A DNA stretch of 64,000 nucleotides from Prevotella sp. (GTDB taxonomy: Bacteria; Bacteroidota; Bacteroidia; Bacteroidales; Bacteroidaceae), in assembly GCA_022773395.1 (NCBI GenBank), contig JALFBL010000062.1, forward strand, positions 1 to 64,000, read 5' to 3'. How positions within the stretch are numbered: position 1 is the first letter of the stretch; each line of letters opens with the position of its first letter. Of the stretch, positions 62,536-64,000 are shown in pieces. Both the position numbers and the translations under genes were made by a program. Below the pieces are notes generated by a model, which did not search any database, was not told the DNA's origin, and saw only the letters and a list, made by a program, of their open reading frames with translations.

Positions 62536-63024
62536 TTAAGTTATCTTTTGATGTTGCGAAGATACGTTTTTTTTCTTTTTCCTACAAATTTTATGTGATA
62601 TTTTTAATTTTAAAACCCATTCCATTCTTTCTTCCAATGGCATTTTTGCGAATTTTCTCCATCCATCAGTGCCATTTTCAAACATTTCCAAATAGTGCAA
62701 ATTGTACATGTGGGTATATGCTTCTATCTCGAATGGATTCAAAAAATAAGCGGCGTTATGGATTTTGCGGACATAACGCAAGGCACACACCGAATACCAA
62801 AGATACAATATGTAAAAAAGGAACCAGTTGTCGCATGTATTCTGGGCTTGGCGGAGATGAATCATCTCATGATTTTTCAGAGAATCAAAAAAGCGGTTGA
62901 ACCTGTCGGCATCATCCTGATTACCTGTGAATATGCGTCCGAAAAACGTTATCGCCATATACCCCTTTCGACACCAGAAACGGTTGACTGTGGCAGGCAT
63001 GTCGACAATGTTGCTCGGACGCAT
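62536..63024 (-). CDS. Small HExxH-motif protein
   Basis: 162-aa protein, family not recognised. It has H52-E53-M-I-H56 (NHEMIHLRQAQ) and a downstream PFEIEAY (E99, E101), the layout of a small zinc metallopeptidase (HExxH plus distal Glu). A hydrophobic aromatic stretch lies at about 67-82 (WFLFYILYLWYS) and the C-terminus is Lys-rich. The ATG at 63024 is taken; an in-frame GTG at 63054 is possible. It lies between M48 and NfeD genes, all on the minus strand. Confidence 0.6.
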   Translation of the reverse strand: MRPSNIVDMPATVNRFWCRKGYMAITFFGRIFTGNQDDADRFNRFFDSLKNHEMIHLRQAQNTCDNWFLFYILYLWYSVCALRYVRKIHNAAYFLNPFEIEAYTHMYNLHYLEMFENGTDGWRKFAKMPLEERMEWVLKLKISHKICRKKKKNVSSQHQKIT

Positions 63025-63053
63025 TACTTTTGGGAAAAGCCTTGAAAAGGACA

Positions 63054-63917
63054 CTATCTTTTTTTCTTGCTGCCGTTCTTGGTTGCGGGAATTTTGCTTG
63101 CGGTCGCAGCAGGTCTATAATAAGCCATGGCCTCAGGCATGCGCTTCTGAATATCCGCAATGCGCTGTGCATCTGACGGATGAGAACTCAGCCACGTAAT
63201 GGCAGTGCCTGCAGAATTGGCCGACATGCGCTGCCAGAAACTAACCGCCACATTGGGATCGTAGCCAGCCATAGCTGCAAAGACAAGCCCCATGTGGTCG
63301 GCCTCGGTTTCATTGCTACGGGAATATTTCAAATTCAGCAGCGACAATCCTTGGCCTGCAACAGAAGTAAGCACCTGGTTGGTGGTTGTACTGACACCGA
63401 TGGCAGAAAGAACACCACTGCCTATCTGCAGTCCGGTAGATGCATTCTGAGATTTTGTCATTTGTTCGGCACTGTGCTTTGCCACGGCATGGGCAATTTC
63501 ATGTCCCAGTACAATCGCCAGCGAAGCCTCGTCCCTCGTAACGGGAAGCAGACCTTCAAAAACCACAATCTTTCCACCAGGCATGCAGAAAGCATTCACC
63601 TCTTTGCCCTGCACGAGATTAAACTCCCAGGCAAAGTTTTTCACTTCCTGAGCATATCCGTTTCCTTTCAGATAAGTTTCCACGGCATGGGCAAGCCGCT
63701 GCCCCACCCTCTTCACCATGGCTGTATTGGCAGCATTGGTGGAGAGCTTTGCCGATTTCATGTATTTGGCATACTCTTGGTGGCTCAAGCCAAGCACCTG
63801 TTCGTCTGTTACAGCCAAACGATGCTTACGCCCCGTAATGGGCACCGTGCTGGTGGTTCCGCACGAAATCATCATAACGACAACCAACGTTGAAAGAATA
63901 AATCTTGTTCTTCTCAT
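63054..63917 (-). CDS. M48 family metallopeptidase lipoprotein
   Basis: 287-aa predicted lipoprotein (lipobox ISC, Cys19) with an M48 domain like LoiP/BepA: H139-E140-I-A-H143 and a third ligand in SNETEADHMG. A Lys-rich C-terminal tail ends the protein. Probably an envelope quality-control protease. -7 box TACATTTG at 63947-63954 (minus strand). Confidence 0.9.
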   Translation of the reverse strand: MRRTRFILSTLVVVMMISCGTTSTVPITGRKHRLAVTDEQVLGLSHQEYAKYMKSAKLSTNAANTAMVKRVGQRLAHAVETYLKGNGYAQEVKNFAWEFNLVQGKEVNAFCMPGGKIVVFEGLLPVTRDEASLAIVLGHEIAHAVAKHSAEQMTKSQNASTGLQIGSGVLSAIGVSTTTNQVLTSVAGQGLSLLNLKYSRSNETEADHMGLVFAAMAGYDPNVAVSFWQRMSANSAGTAITWLSSHPSDAQRIADIQKRMPEAMAYYRPAATASKIPATKNGSKKKR

Positions 63918-63946
63918 GATTTGTTTATTAAATAAGAAATGTGTTG

Positions 63947-63954
63947 CAAATGTA
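63947..63954 (-). promoter_or_regulatory. M48 gene promoter -7 box
   Basis: TACATTTG on the minus strand fits TAnnTTTG, 30 bp before the ATG. It may drive the whole run down to the SPFH gene. Confidence 0.45.
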
Positions 63955-64000
63955 TATAATATTTCTTAGATTATGCCTGACACAAGAAAAAAAGTGAGGT

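Noticed and set aside
1..64000. CRISPR arrays, rRNA and tRNA genes
   Set aside because: No regularly spaced direct repeats with unique spacers, no rRNA-like blocks and no cloverleaf with a TTCRA arm were recognised by eye; a covariance-model search was not possible.

Overview
The window reads as a chromosome segment of a Bacteroidetes bacterium close to Prevotella. Three things support this: promoters of the TAnnTTTG (-7) type with TTTG/TTG about 20 bp upstream and little Shine-Dalgarno signal; lineage-typical genes (fkp, a murF-alr fusion, a GSCFA protein, DUF4837, YfhO, a two-gene HipB-HipA module); and Bacteroidetes mobile-element genes (DUF2958, paired ssb genes). No rRNA, tRNA or CRISPR array was recognised.

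Positions 1-4500 (+ strand) are mobile-element cargo: two ssb-like genes, DUF2958 and several small unknown proteins. Three of these genes start just after a short GC-rich hairpin. An 800-bp stretch here has no convincing gene but has strong inverted repeats. Positions 4600-12200 (mainly - strand) form a compact accessory array: GNAT, a 102-aa unknown, a nucleoside deoxyribosyltransferase-like protein, DUF5131, a truncated fragment, an FKBP isomerase, a PepSY membrane protein, an esterase lipoprotein, nitroreductase and HipA/HipB. Positions 12200-15150 hold a winged-helix regulator and an AAA ATPase with a nuclease-like tail. Positions 15150-20750 are a scrapyard and a duplication: a 30-codon integrase stub, an internally deleted remnant of two cargo genes, a redox operon (nitroreductase, small ORF, frameshifted GNAT, flavin reductase, Nim-like PNPOx, C_GCAxxG_C_C remnant), and a second HipB-HipA-nitroreductase block. 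This block is a diverged copy of the first, and its DNA similarity continues past hipB into the flanks of the regulator and ATPase, which the copy has lost.

From 20800 on the content is mostly core. It includes pyrK-pyrD, an XRE regulator, holA, an HSDR_N protein, xseA-xseB, ilvE, an LRR secreted protein, sdaA, aroC, slyD, a broken SDR gene next to an AraC regulator, carB, rlmN, a DUF4837 lipoprotein, pdxA and a flippase-like membrane protein. Further on are a hexose phosphomutase, luxS, mtnN, YfhO, fkp, GSCFA, murF-alr, a degenerate FetA-like ATPase with FetB, a 36-aa peptide unit, a nuclease, relA with a dead hydrolase site, an SPFH-NfeD pair, a small HExxH protein and an M48 lipoprotein.

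Functional groupings include pyrimidine synthesis (pyrK-pyrD, carB), the activated methyl cycle (mtnN, luxS), surface fucosylation and cell wall (fkp, murF-alr), and membrane proteostasis (SPFH, NfeD, two HExxH proteins). The most unusual signals are a helically phased GCTACAT array kept in both nitroreductase promoters, a 28-bp perfect inverted repeat that mirrors two divergent promoters at 46.4 kb, a FetA homologue without its ATP-binding motifs, and a self-contained transcription unit for a 36-aa basic peptide.
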